Positions 44,051-53,525 of a stretch of DNA of 64,000 nt are shown here, in pieces (within the stretch, counting starts at the first letter, position 1; each line of letters begins with the position of its first letter). The stretch spans positions 213,020 to 277,019 of the forward strand of contig CAJNDT010000009.1 in NCBI GenBank assembly GCA_905221615.1, written 5' to 3'. This DNA comes from Symbiodinium sp. CCMP2592. Lineage: Eukaryota; Sar; Dinophyceae; Suessiales; Symbiodiniaceae. Under the pieces are notes generated by a model. The model was not told the DNA's origin. It worked only from the letters and a program-made list of their open reading frames with translations, and made no database searches. The position numbers and the translations under genes are program-made.

Positions 44051-46764
44051 ATGAGCACACGATCAAACTTCCGTAGCCGTGATGGACACGCCCTACCCAG
44101 GGCAGTACAGGCGTACCATGAGCGACATCCACACATGGATAGCTCGTACCCCGAGTCTCGTCGGGAAGCATCACGTCGACACACCGAACACGGTGGACAC
44201 CGATTTCACAAACGTGAGAAAAATCACGAGCCTCCATACATTTACATGGGTCACCAACAGGTGTTCAATCCGCATCCAAGAGATCTTGCTGAACTGATCT
44301 CACGATGTGGCCATGCGAGTCGAGCAAGGCTCACTCCAATCTCCAGACATGGAGTCAGGCTCTACGAAGGAGTCCTTCAAGGACCATGGGACAACAGTCC
44401 CCTTGTATACTGGGATAACAACGTGGGTAATCACGCTCGTGATCCACGCCAGTTTTGTACGATGCTTGCACATCACCTTCAGACAGGCCTCCCACCGGAG
44501 GTAAAACAATGTGTGAGTCTTGATGCATCCGGAGAATATGACTATTCCTCCTCAGTGCCAAGACTGGCAGAGGTAACAGGTCTCTCACCAGAGATGTGCT
44601 TCCACATTCTTTCCAAGACCAACAGAGTCGGAAGGTGGTTGGCACACTCAACAAGACACCTTCAGAACGATCGCCCTGATCTCTTTACTGGCCAACACAA
44701 TTATCTTCTGGACATGTTCAAGTTGGCCGATTCACAGCTCGCACAGTATACACCGCAAGAGATCGCGCTTGGTGTCCTCCTCAACACTAAGTCCAGGTTC
44801 GTGGTCACTATGGTTTATAACCAAGATGGCAAGGCCGAAACCACAGATGCCGCCGTTACCATCCCACCGGATGCAAATGTGCTGACCATGACCAAAGTTT
44901 TCCTCTCGGCAGTGGGAGGACACGGTTCACGACGAACTCTACCAAGAGTTGAAGAACCAGATCCTGAAGAAGAGAGGCCAAGGTCACACATGACCATCTC
45001 AGACTTCATGGCAACGGGCAGCAATCCAGTGCAGTCCCGTGCACAGCGTCTCTCCACTAACGCGCCGAGACCCGTAGGCATGGAGGATTTTGTTCGACAG
45101 AACAACCCTTGTTACATCATGCATGCCACGGACCTACAGGCATTATCCTCAATCCTGAGGCACGGTCTGGTACCATCAAACCTCCTATCGCAGGTGGTTA
45201 CATCACCAGGTCTTCAAGCTCTCGTGAATGAAAACAGTCGTTCCAACAGGGACACTGTTCAGTTTTCAACGCTAGACCTGGCGAATCCTAATCCGACCAT
45301 GTTGCGTGCCAACAAGGCACTGCTTCTAGTATTCGACGCAAATAACGTAGTGAACGAAGTCACAAACATGTGGCAGTCGCAAGCAGGGATGTTTGCTACA
45401 CCAGAGGTAGTGCATGCCCGTACTCTTAGCGCCGTATTCGCACCCTCTGAACCACTCTGGGTATCATCGCAATACGATGAGCTCAAGAGCATCGGACCAT
45501 GGTGGGCAGACCACTGCTCCGAACAGATGCCGTCAGCGACTTACGAGTCGAAGAAATGGTGCGCAAATTACGGCCAAGAGATCGAATCGACACTTCGGAA
45601 GGTGTCAAAGCGAAATCTGCCTCCAGAGCCTCCCAAGGCTAGATCTTCTCACAAGAAGTCTTTCTTTCTGCCAAATACAGAGGCTGACACAGCTCCAAAC
45701 CTGGAGCAAACCGCTTCTGCAGGTGAGGTACCTCCGAAAACGGAGACTACTACAAAGGACATCCATCCGAGATCCAAGCTCGCCCGGCAGGCCGAGGCAG
45801 ACAAGGATCCGGACAGTCTTATGGGACAGCTCTGGAACTCCGACGGCACCAGAAGCGCCACTGAAGTTCTTAAGATAACGACAGGTCACAAACCTCCAGA
45901 ACCTGTTCAGGATACTTCTGCCAACGTAGTTCCTCCCAAGGAAGAATCTTCTGGAACAGAGACGGAACCTGAGGAACCAGATCCTAACCAGGATTGTGAC
46001 GAAGAATCAGACGTTGAGTCGGCATCAAGCGAAAAGAAAAGAGCGAAAAGAGCTCAAAATCTTCGTCATCCTCAGAACTCCGAGTTGATGTTAATCCGTC
46101 TCACAAGACGAACTCTGCACCTGCAGCGTCAGAGGAGAAGAAAGAATCTCCCACGGAAGAGATCACAGAGAAACTTGAGAAGGTCAAACTTGACCAACCA
46201 AAGCCTGAAACAGAATATGTTCAGAGTTCAGACGAAGAGCCAAGGAAACCAAAATCTCCTAAAAAGGAGAAGGAAAAATTCCTAGTTCTCTTCGATCCTG
46301 AAACAGAAACTTATTATCGAGTCAACAGAAGCAAGCTCAACCTCGAATACGAGGAGCCTGCTGATGAGGAAGACCTCGTAAGAGAACATGAGCGCATCAG
46401 CGCTCGAATTCGAGAAAATCGCAAGCACCGAATCTCGAAGTCATCGTCTAACCCGGCTATGCAACAGGAAATGCAAGAGAGAATCTGGGTTAGTCGATGG
46501 AATCGAAAAATCCGAAGTCCACTCATGATCAAAGATTCTGAGGCTCCTGACGAAGAGGAGTGGGATAGACCCAGAGAGTCGGCATCTTCCTCCTCTGCAC
46601 CTCCTACCAGGGAGAGATTTGTAGGAGTACGCAGGACAGCTTTAGGGTTCCACTGGCTAGGTTGGGGAGTGCTTGACGGCGTGGGCGGGGTTGGCTTGTA
46701 TCCTGTCCGCGGTGGCATCGGGTACCAATACATTCTCGAGAGACGGGGCATGCCTCACTTCTGA
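44051..46764 (+). CDS. ORF3 with Tpt1/KptA-like ADP-ribosyltransferase domain (internal frame change)
   Basis: It starts at the ATG at 44051, 224 nt after pol. The first frame runs to 46285. Its last 85 or so residues turn abruptly from acidic to Arg/Gln-rich, while the -1 frame, open from 46018 to 46764, carries on the acidic Lys/Ser/Glu style and ends in a Gly-rich tail. A -1 shift or one-base indel near 46025-46060 (A-rich) is therefore likely. Residues about 345-475 resemble the catalytic lobe of Tpt1/KptA RNA 2'-phosphotransferase: CYIMHATDLQALSSILRHGL (His358 at the H-G-T position), then VQFST (403-407), then MLRANKALLLVFDANNVV (Arg419). Family enzymes remove a splice-junction 2'-phosphate using NAD+. 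The N-terminal part is not recognised; the C-terminal third is disordered. Such an ORF is not standard in copia. Function unproven. Confidence 0.68.
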
Positions 46765-47101
46765 GTCGACCGTCCGCCGGGGTTCTATAGCAAAGGCGCA
46801 GGCTTGAAACTTAGCTATGATTGTTCGGAAATGCGCTTGAAACATGTCCCTTGTCGCACCTCAGAATGCTATGACATACATAGGCAACGACCGTGACACG
46901 AGCAAGACTGTCCTCACCCCGAGGCGCCATGATGAAGTTCATACACGAATTTCAGTGTAGCGCAAGTCTCCGAATGGGACAGAATGCTTGATAGTTGAGC
47001 AGCTTTTTGGATATCAACTGTAATCTCGTGCTTGTCCAGATGTCATATACCGCAACTAGCTTGTCGTTTGGTGTAGTTGGCCGCATTCCCTTGTGGCGCC
47101 A
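46765..47101. other. Gap after the retroelement
   Basis: Expected to hold the 3' LTR. By eye it does not match 35640-35862, and no polypurine tract plus TG...CA edge stands out. A terminator was not identified. Confidence 0.4.
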
Positions 47102-48457
47102 ATGGCCCGTTTTTGTTGGGCACTGGTGCTCTCAATGTCCTTGCTGGCCAGCAATGCTTTTCTTAACATGCTGCAAGCCAACACCATACAGCTGGCCGGC
47201 AGACAGGTTGTTGCAAAAGAGCAAGTGGCCTCAACTCTCAGAGAACTGTTGTCGGCGGGAGGGAAGTTGTCTCGTCAGCAAGTTTCTGTCAAAGTGAATG
47301 CTGCTATGACTGAAGCTCTGGCGGCAGATATTCCAAACAGCAATCCTGTGCATGAGCCGTTCATGGGAATTTTTTATGCTGGTCGAGTGTGCCAGCTGGT
47401 TGGAATTCCATGTGCAATGGATCGGCTGCCCGGCATGCAAGGAATCATGGCTGTTGATGATGTGGATGAAAGCAGTGTGGTAAGCGCAAACGAAAGTGTG
47501 GCTGGTGCTTTGTCTCTGGTGCCTGTGTCAAAAGTGGCCGCTGTGGAAGCAATTGACTTGGAGAGTGACGAAACGTCGGGAGTGCACGCGGGGCATGGTG
47601 GAGCCAGTGGAGCACCTGGCAACTCTCCATTGGGCAGGGCAGTGGTGCTCTGGCAGGGCAGCAAACGAAGACGAACTTCAGCTGCTGGTGATACCGGTGT
47701 GCAGACTGAAACTGAAGCAGCCCGACGTCAGCATGACCTTAGGGAGGCTGCAGCTGCAGAACGTGCTCAGCTGGCGCAGTTGGATGTGCCTGTATTAGTC
47801 ACGAAGCTGATGCAAGCCACTACATCCTCCGAGAAGAAAACCGCACGTATTCAGCAATTGCAAGCCCAAGTGAGGAACCTGAACAAGAAGCTCGCCAATG
47901 CAAAGAGAAAAGAACAGGCAAGCAAAGCATTGGCGCTGAAAGCAAAGGAAGACATCAACGTATTCGAGATGGAGAAGCTTGGCAAGAAGAGAGAGGGCAG
48001 GGCTGGCCGGTGGTCGTTGCAGTCCAGGCTGTCCATGGGCTTCCGCTGCAGTCTATCGACAGTCGCCGCCTGTGATTTCGGCTTGATTAGTATGGTCGAC
48101 ATCTCGAAGCAGACGGTGCTAAGGGCAGAGCGCATCACCGGCGCCGCTGTGGTGACATTGATGCAATCCTTCGCGAAGGAGGGTCTCGGATTAGCGCTGG
48201 CCGCGTCAGAGGCCGGCAACGGTGGCAGTGGTGGCGACTGGTCCCTGTTTGGTGTTGGGTTTCGGAGCGATGCAACGAATGCCAGTGTTTGGCGCCGCAA
48301 GAAGTTACATGTTCTGGAGGGCCGGGTGATGTATGTTTCCGACGCCGAGCAGCTGCGGCTGGGCGATTTTGAAGCAGCAATATCATCTCGGACTTGTGTG
48401 CGACGTGATGGCATTTGGCGTCTTAAAGTTACAGCTGATAACTCATTTGTTGATTAA
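47102..48457 (+). CDS. Unrecognised protein with hydrophobic N-terminus and coiled coil
   Basis: The ATG at 47102 is chosen because it gives MARFCWALVLSMSLLASNAF, which looks like a signal peptide or anchor; if this is an internal exon, that resemblance is accidental. Residues about 130-200 are acidic and Ala/Ser/Gly-rich. About 235-300 are a heptad-rich coiled coil (IQQLQAQVRNLNKKLANAKR). About 345-445 form a folded tail with DWSLFGVGFRSDATNASVW and VMYVSDAEQLRLGDFEAAIS. The tail could be the start of a transposase-like catalytic fold that continues in the next large exons on the same strand (inference from adjacency). The frame ends at 48455; a GC-type donor may occur slightly earlier. A 1-kb intron with triplet repeats would separate it from the next exon. 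Confidence 0.5.
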   Translation: MARFCWALVLSMSLLASNAFLNMLQANTIQLAGRQVVAKEQVASTLRELLSAGGKLSRQQVSVKVNAAMTEALAADIPNSNPVHEPFMGIFYAGRVCQLVGIPCAMDRLPGMQGIMAVDDVDESSVVSANESVAGALSLVPVSKVAAVEAIDLESDETSGVHAGHGGASGAPGNSPLGRAVVLWQGSKRRRTSAAGDTGVQTETEAARRQHDLREAAAAERAQLAQLDVPVLVTKLMQATTSSEKKTARIQQLQAQVRNLNKKLANAKRKEQASKALALKAKEDINVFEMEKLGKKREGRAGRWSLQSRLSMGFRCSLSTVAACDFGLISMVDISKQTVLRAERITGAAVVTLMQSFAKEGLGLALAASEAGNGGSGGDWSLFGVGFRSDATNASVWRRKKLHVLEGRVMYVSDAEQLRLGDFEAAISSRTCVRRDGIWRLKVTADNSFVD

Positions 48458-48499
48458 CGACTTCACAGCTTCACAAGATAATTAATTCAGTGTGAAGCT

Positions 48500-49380
48500 A
48501 ACTGCTAGCAGCAACAATAACAACAAGGATGACAACGACAGCAGCAGCAGCGGCGGCAGCTGCAGCAGCAGCAGCCAGCAACAGCAACAGAAACAAGCAA
48601 CGGCAACTCGGCGACGGGAAGCCGCGAGCGACACCATGCAATAACACAGCCTGCAACCGCCAGCAGTAATCAACAAGTCCAGAAAGCAATTGACGTCCCA
48701 CTAGTGATGCCGAAACTGCTGCTGTTGCTGACAAACCGACCATTGGTGGTCATGATTCGGTGATGATGGTGAGCTGGTCAGGACGACGACCATTGTCATG
48801 TGATGTTCAACATGGCATCCAAGGTCGGACCTTCAGACCGTGGAGAGCAATGCGACGGCAATGGACATACTGGCCTTGGTGCTGAAGCAGCTTGCAGCGT
48901 TGGGCGTTCCGGGCCCTCATGACATCGCAAGGTTGCAGAGGACCGTATTCGATCACGTAGAATGTGCACCCCGTGCCCGTGTTGCGGCTGCTTGCTTTTG
49001 ATGTTGTTGTTGCTGTTGACGTTGACATGACGTTGCTCTTCTGATGTCTACTGTTCTTGAGTTCTTGTTATTGTTTTTGTTTGCCGTCGTTGTCGGCCGT
49101 CGGCGTCGTTGTCGGAGTCATGGTCGTTGTCGGGGTCGTCGTCGTCGTTGTGGTTGTTGTTGTTGTTGTTGTTGCTGTTCTTGGTGTTCTTGGTGTTGTC
49201 TTCGTCCTTGTCCCTGTCTGTCCGCTTACTTTGTCCGAGTTCCTGTCTTTGTCCCTTGTCGTCGTCGCTGCCGTCGACGTTGTCGTTCTGCGTGAAGAGC
49301 TGCGTGCAGGTTCGTTGCACTCTTGCTTGTGAGCTCCAACATAATCAGAAGCCAGAAACCCAAACCCAAACTTAAAAGGG
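48500..49380. repeat. Triplet-rich, presumably intronic tract
   Basis: CAG/CAA/AAC repeats lie at about 48500-48600. GTT/GTC repeats lie at about 48995-49290, purest at 49140-49182. The open frames they create on both strands are Val, Cys, Ser or Asn homopolymers. Between them, 48620-48980 shows nothing recognisable. Confidence 0.75.
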
Positions 49381-49424
49381 CTAACAGGGTTGGTTGTTGG
49401 GCCAACAACCAACCCTGTTAGCCC
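49378..49424. repeat. 47-nt near-perfect palindrome
   Basis: Two exact 23-nt arms (49378-49400 and 49402-49424) around a single G. It sits just upstream of the exon starting at 49447. Could be a transposon footprint or a cruciform-forming site. Confidence 0.85.
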
Positions 49425-49446
49425 CGTTAAGTTGTTGGCAACTCAG

Positions 49447-50476
49447 GGAAGGACGAATTGATCCTCTTGCGTCCGTGTTTGTCATGGCAGACACCACAGA
49501 CGCCGGTGCGGACCAGGCGGCACGCCGTCGGCACATGATGTCGGCTGTGGCTGATCTCAACGGCTTCTTCTACATTGATGTGAACTGTGCCCTCCATCAA
49601 TTTCATTTGATGGTCAAGGATAACCTGCAGATCCTGGATAATTTTCTGGGCTCGCTGCCTGCCTGCTTCAGTCAGGGTTTCGAAGCCTACACCTCCAATC
49701 TGGCGAAGTGTGCGAATTTCTGGCGAACGCACGTGTCGGATTTTATTGATTCATGGGAGGCCATTCATGGGCCGAGCAAAGCCAGCAACAGAACCAAGCC
49801 AGAGCCTGTTGCCTACAGGCGCTTTCCGCTGCAAGTCATTTCAGGCAGATGGGGAAGTATCGAGAGCTGCGAATCCTTCTTTGTAGAACGGTCCAGGCAA
49901 CTTCTCGAGCCAGTGTTCCTTTCAGTTCTCTCCAAATATATGAAGGCCGCCGGTGCAAAAAAGAAGCCGAAGAAGACGGCGAAGGAATCGAAGGAAGATG
50001 GGGCTGCTGCCGCAGCTGGATCTTCGGCCGACGCGCCCGACCAGCAACAGAAGCGCGGTGCCGATCTTCTGGATCAGGCAGAAGAGCGAGAAGCTTACCG
50101 CTTGAAACTGAGCAAGTGGGCGGATGGGGCGCTGAAGACCATCAAGAGCCCGCTGTTTTGGCTTTTCTTGCATGTTGGCAGTCAGGCCCGATCTCCGTTG
50201 TCGAAATTTTTTGCGTGGGCTCAGAAGAATTCCGACAAGCGTCTCATTCAGCAGCTAGTCACTGGCCGAGCGCAAGAGTTCCAGGAGGAGTTCGACAAAC
50301 TGATACAGACGTTTTCCGCTTGGTTTGCCGCTGCTGTGAAGGACGCAGGTGCGGAAGGATTGCCAGCCGAATTGATGAACTTGGCACGGACTTTGGCCTT
50401 CAAACTTGTGGTTCATGCTTCGGCAAGCTTTTCCATGCGGGTGACGACACAAATGCAGAGGCGCATGATGCTGAAT
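49447..50476 (+). CDS. Transposase-like exon (hAT-like RNase H segment, weak)
   Basis: The exon probably starts after ACTCAG at 49446, in frame with GRIDPLASVFVMADTTDAGA. The part FYIDVNCALHQFHLMVKDNL resembles the C-x-x-H-x-x-x-L pattern in the catalytic domain of hAT-type transposases, where a Cys/His pair precedes a Leu-rich helix. About residues 150-240 contain a Lys/Ala/Gln-rich spacer. A likely end is AAT|GTTTGT at 50476; splicing an 89-nt intron to CAG at 50565 keeps the frame and gives RRMMLN-LKPPETIFQS. This fold is also found in domesticated, non-mobile proteins. No terminal inverted repeats were identified around the whole gene, so whether it is mobile is open. Confidence 0.45.
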
Positions 50477-50565
50477 GTTTGTAGACGTGTGACAGATCAT
50501 GTGACATCAGCCAGGCTAGTCGGCAATTGCCCCACTCGGCTTTCATCCTAATGTGTTTATATCAG

Positions 50566-51495
50566 CTGAAGCCGCCTGAAACCATCTTCCAATCTTATGA
50601 GTTTGCTGTCGCCAGGTACCCTTACAAGTTGTTTTGGATGCTGAAGCGGGCTCCTTTCTCCCGCTGCTCGGACAGGCAGCGGATCGCGAAAGAGATTTTG
50701 GATTCCGCCTCTGAGCTATTGGAGTCAAACTGTCGCAAGCTCAAGTTTCTTTATTTGTCCGAGCTCCGATTCGTCGCAGAGGAAGGCCGGTTTGATCAAA
50801 GCGCCAGCGAACAAGGTTCCAGGCTTTATGCAGTCATTTCGACTATGTCCGAACTGTTGAAAGGCGACACCCAACTTGTCGAATCCATAAACTCGATTAT
50901 CCGCCTCATCAGCACAAGATGTCCTTCCATTGATTTGGAAACCCTTTCTGCACGTATTACTGTGAAGAAAGCGTTGACACCTGAGTTGCCTGCGTCTGGC
51001 AAAGGCAAAGGCTATGCCAACAAGCGATGGTCTGTGGTGTCATCGCACGCGAAGCCTTTGCTCATGGAGCTTAGTCTAGCAGGGACTGCGTACAAACAGA
51101 CGTTGGACAACGTTAAGCGATTCAGCCAGCCGATGCGAACAAACATGCCTGCTCTCGAATCTACGCTCCAGAACACGGACTTGTCAAGGGCTTTGCCGGA
51201 CATGCGGCGCACTCCCCAGAAGCAGTGGGTGTCATCGCAAGCTACAAAGCTCAAAGCATCCATCGAAGCAGCGCGCCGCGAGTCAGCTAGATTGAAGGCT
51301 TTTGCGCCTTTGCGGCCGGCGTGCTTGACAGTCTTCTGTATAAGACGTGCTTCAGACCGCCAAAATCAAGACTTTTACTTGCAGCTGTTGACGTACCGCT
51401 CGCTGCTGTTGGTTGTTCGCCTCAAGTGTGAAGCAGATGGTTCTTTGCGTTTGCCGCAGCGCAGTGGGACGGCGACTTGGCATAGGAACAATTGA
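50566..51495 (+). CDS. Transposase-like exon, C-terminal part
   Basis: It reads on in phase from the previous exon (inferred). YPYKLFWMLKRAP and RIAKEILDSASELLESNCRK lead to LKGDTQLVESINSIIRLIST. The last segment has the look of the helix near the third acidic residue of DDE transposases, where E lies in a short acidic/Ser-rich turn followed by N-x-x-I. About residues 190-270 are basic and Ser/Thr-rich. The frame runs to TGA at 51493, but the exon may end at a donor such as TTG|GTTGTT near 51411. I do not recognise a specific transposase family, so the assignment rests on general shape and neighbours. Confidence 0.42.
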   Translation: MKPPETIFQSYEFAVARYPYKLFWMLKRAPFSRCSDRQRIAKEILDSASELLESNCRKLKFLYLSELRFVAEEGRFDQSASEQGSRLYAVISTMSELLKGDTQLVESINSIIRLISTRCPSIDLETLSARITVKKALTPELPASGKGKGYANKRWSVVSSHAKPLLMELSLAGTAYKQTLDNVKRFSQPMRTNMPALESTLQNTDLSRALPDMRRTPQKQWVSSQATKLKASIEAARRESARLKAFAPLRPACLTVFCIRRASDRQNQDFYLQLLTYRSLLLVVRLKCEADGSLRLPQRSGTATWHRNN

Positions 51496-51638
51496 TCCAT
51501 CAGTTCCGTGTCGGTGGTTAGGCAGTGGCTAGGGTAGTGTTTAAGTCTTTTGCCAAAAAGGACTAAAGAAACACTCGTAGAACGGAAGCCCCATGCCCCA
51601 CGAATCCACGAAGATGCAACCGCACCTTGCTCAGAAAG

Positions 51639-53042
51639 GAGATCTTCACTACCGTGGAACTGCTGACTGGCCTTCACTCTGGCTGCTTTGACCCCGTGGC
51701 GCCCCAAACTTTCGAAGTTTTCTGCATGAGCGCAATGCATGTGGATGGTGCACGCTTGATGTGCTTGGATGAGCAGAGCGTGAATGTTGGGTCTGCTGCT
51801 GGCCTGATCGGCCTGAGCTCAACCACGGCATCTCCGCTCGGGCAGGAAGCCATCACCTACATCAAGATGGAAAAAGTTGAGAAAGCCACTGCAGCGCCCA
51901 AGGCAGCCGTGTCAGAGGCCATTGCAGATGCTGCAGGCCCGACTGATAGTGACAGTGATTTGTTGAACTCCGGCTACGGCTTTGCTGAGGACGTTGAAAA
52001 TTCCAACGCAGAAGCAGCCAAGATGGACGAGGAGCTGGGAACAGAGCTCATCGAGGCGGAAAAAGCTGCTCGCATTCGAAAAGCAGTTTCTGGCAAGAAA
52101 AAACCCGACGCACAGTCGTCAGGGACAGCACCTTCCATTGGCGTGCAGTGCACAGATATCTCCCTGCTTGATGAAGCGGTGCAGCTCGTGGAGAATATGC
52201 ACTCCCACCACGGTTTGTCTCGCGATGAACTGGAAGAAGAAGCAGTATTGATGCTGGTGCGCGCTGCACAGGACAAGCCCGCCAAGCCCCCTGCGTCAGG
52301 TCAGGCCGACGAGCTGCAGCAGCTGTTAGTCACCCCACCTGAGCGCAAGCAGCAGTACGCTTGCTTTGAAGACGATCAATCGTTTCTTCAGCGTATCCTT
52401 GGCTCAGGGGACCCGGACGCAGAGGATGCAGGTGCAGATGGATCGGACACTGAAGAAGCCGATGCCAGCATGGCACAGCCTGTCGCTGTGCTCGCGGCAA
52501 CATCGGAGGTTTCTTCCAATCCTGTGAAAATCGAGGCTGCGCTGGAGAGGCGCCAACTCAAAACAACGCAGCGAGCAGCTACACTGTGGGCAAAATCCTT
52601 CTCAGCCACACTCGCAAGCATTCTGGACAGGAGCCGAAGAATGCAGTGCGGCTTGGGACACAACGAGGAGGTATCCTTGCTAGCCACACGTCCGTGCGAC
52701 ATGCTGGCGCAGTCATTTAGTGCTGACGCTGCAAGCACACACGGCCAAGATTCGGCAATTGAGATTGTGTGCGTGAAATGGACGGATCCTCTCAAAAGAG
52801 AGGGCCGAACTGCTCGCATAGATGCGAAGATGCGTGTGGTCTGGGCTCCCGCTCAGCTCTTCGGCAAACCAGTGCCGACGCAATCTTTCTCAATGGACGA
52901 GTACACTGATTTGTTGCACGCAAGCGGCGCGCAGTCTCGCCGTTACAGGGGACAGTGCCGAGATTCTTTTCCAGAGCATGTGATCAGATTTGTGGCTTTC
53001 TGTCGCTTGATCTGCAGCTACGCAAATCAAGCACCTCGGTAA
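51639..53042 (+). CDS. Unrecognised acidic protein or exon
   Basis: The frame is open from 51627, and AAAG|GAG at 51638 is a plausible acceptor that keeps the phase. The first 50 residues are hydrophobic and folded (VELLTGLHSGCFDPVAPQTF). Residues about 85-330 are acidic and Ala/Ser-rich, with blocks such as NAEAAKMDEELGTELIEAEK and DAEDAGADGSDTEEADASMA. The last 120 are folded again (IEIVCVKWTDPLKREGRTAR, MRVVWAPAQLFGKPV). No catalytic signature is apparent. Same strand, close spacing and similar codon style suggest it belongs with the exons at 49.4-51.5 kb and the zinc-motif exon at 53146, perhaps as one large nuclear protein (inference). Confidence 0.48.
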   Translation, partial: EIFTTVELLTGLHSGCFDPVAPQTFEVFCMSAMHVDGARLMCLDEQSVNVGSAAGLIGLSSTTASPLGQEAITYIKMEKVEKATAAPKAAVSEAIADAAGPTDSDSDLLNSGYGFAEDVENSNAEAAKMDEELGTELIEAEKAARIRKAVSGKKKPDAQSSGTAPSIGVQCTDISLLDEAVQLVENMHSHHGLSRDELEEEAVLMLVRAAQDKPAKPPASGQADELQQLLVTPPERKQQYACFEDDQSFLQRILGSGDPDAEDAGADGSDTEEADASMAQPVAVLAATSEVSSNPVKIEAALERRQLKTTQRAATLWAKSFSATLASILDRSRRMQCGLGHNEEVSLLATRPCDMLAQSFSADAASTHGQDSAIEIVCVKWTDPLKREGRTARIDAKMRVVWAPAQLFGKPVPTQSFSMDEYTDLLHASGAQSRRYRGQCRDSFPEHVIRFVAFCRLICSYANQAPR

Positions 53043-53145
53043 CATCCAGAACAGTTTCATTTTCAATACTATTAATTATAGCTGTGTTGTTGAACTATTG
53101 AACTACTCCCACCAGCCAAGCCGGCCTCACTTGACCCACGTCTAG

Positions 53146-53525
53146 TTTCGAACCCTTATGAAGTTGCCGATGAGAGTCGCTTGTTTCAAGCCTTCCTCCA
53201 CGGGTCTCAGGATCTCGATGAGTCAGTGCCGCCGCGGGCATCCAATGAGTTCGCCAAATGTGTGAAGTGCCGGCAGCCCTGCGGAAGTCATGCTTGCCCA
53301 GTCTGCTTTCAAATCTGGCATCCAGGGTGCGCTTCGTCAATGTTTCCTCATGTTAGCAGAGCAGCGCTTGATGTACTGTCTGCAGAGCATGCCAGAGCAT
53401 TCCGTGAATTACCGCCATGGATGCATGTGTTCCTGGACACGCATTCGAACCTTGCTTCATCATCTTCTGCAGATGCCCCCGCCAACTGCAACAGGACAGA
53501 TTCCTGCAATTTGCGAACTGTGTGA
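53146..53525 (+). CDS. Terminal exon with a Cys/His zinc-binding motif
   Basis: After a TCTAG acceptor the + strand reads SNPYEVADESRLFQAFLHGS. A compact metal-binding motif follows at about 53260-53332: CVKC, C, H, CPVC, then WHPGC. The spacing is C-x2-C-x3-C-x2-H-x1-C-x2-C-x4-H-x2-C, reminiscent of PHD or RING-like cross-brace fingers but shorter. The exon ends at TGA 53523 after a Ser/Ala/Asn-rich tail. I could not close the phase with 51639-53042 using the CTCG|GTAACA donor, so the connection is tentative. Such fingers bind histone tails, nucleic acids or partner proteins; which applies here is unknown. Confidence 0.5.

Larger units (their letters stand above)
35863..46764 (+). mobile_element. 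Long Copia-class retroelement with two extra domains
   Basis: Three + strand reading blocks follow each other: gag-protease, integrase-methyltransferase-like-reverse transcriptase-RNase H, and a third ORF. The order protease, integrase, RT, RNase H defines Ty1/copia (Pseudoviridae-like) as opposed to Ty3/gypsy. About 10.9 kb of internal sequence is roughly twice a usual copia element, owing to a methyltransferase-like insert, a long Pro-rich linker and ORF3. Base composition is visibly more A-rich than the flanks. I did not find a repeat of 35640-35862 downstream of 46764, so LTRs are missing, very diverged, or not where expected. The limits given are the putative primer-binding site and the end of ORF3; true ends are unknown. 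Confidence 0.88.
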
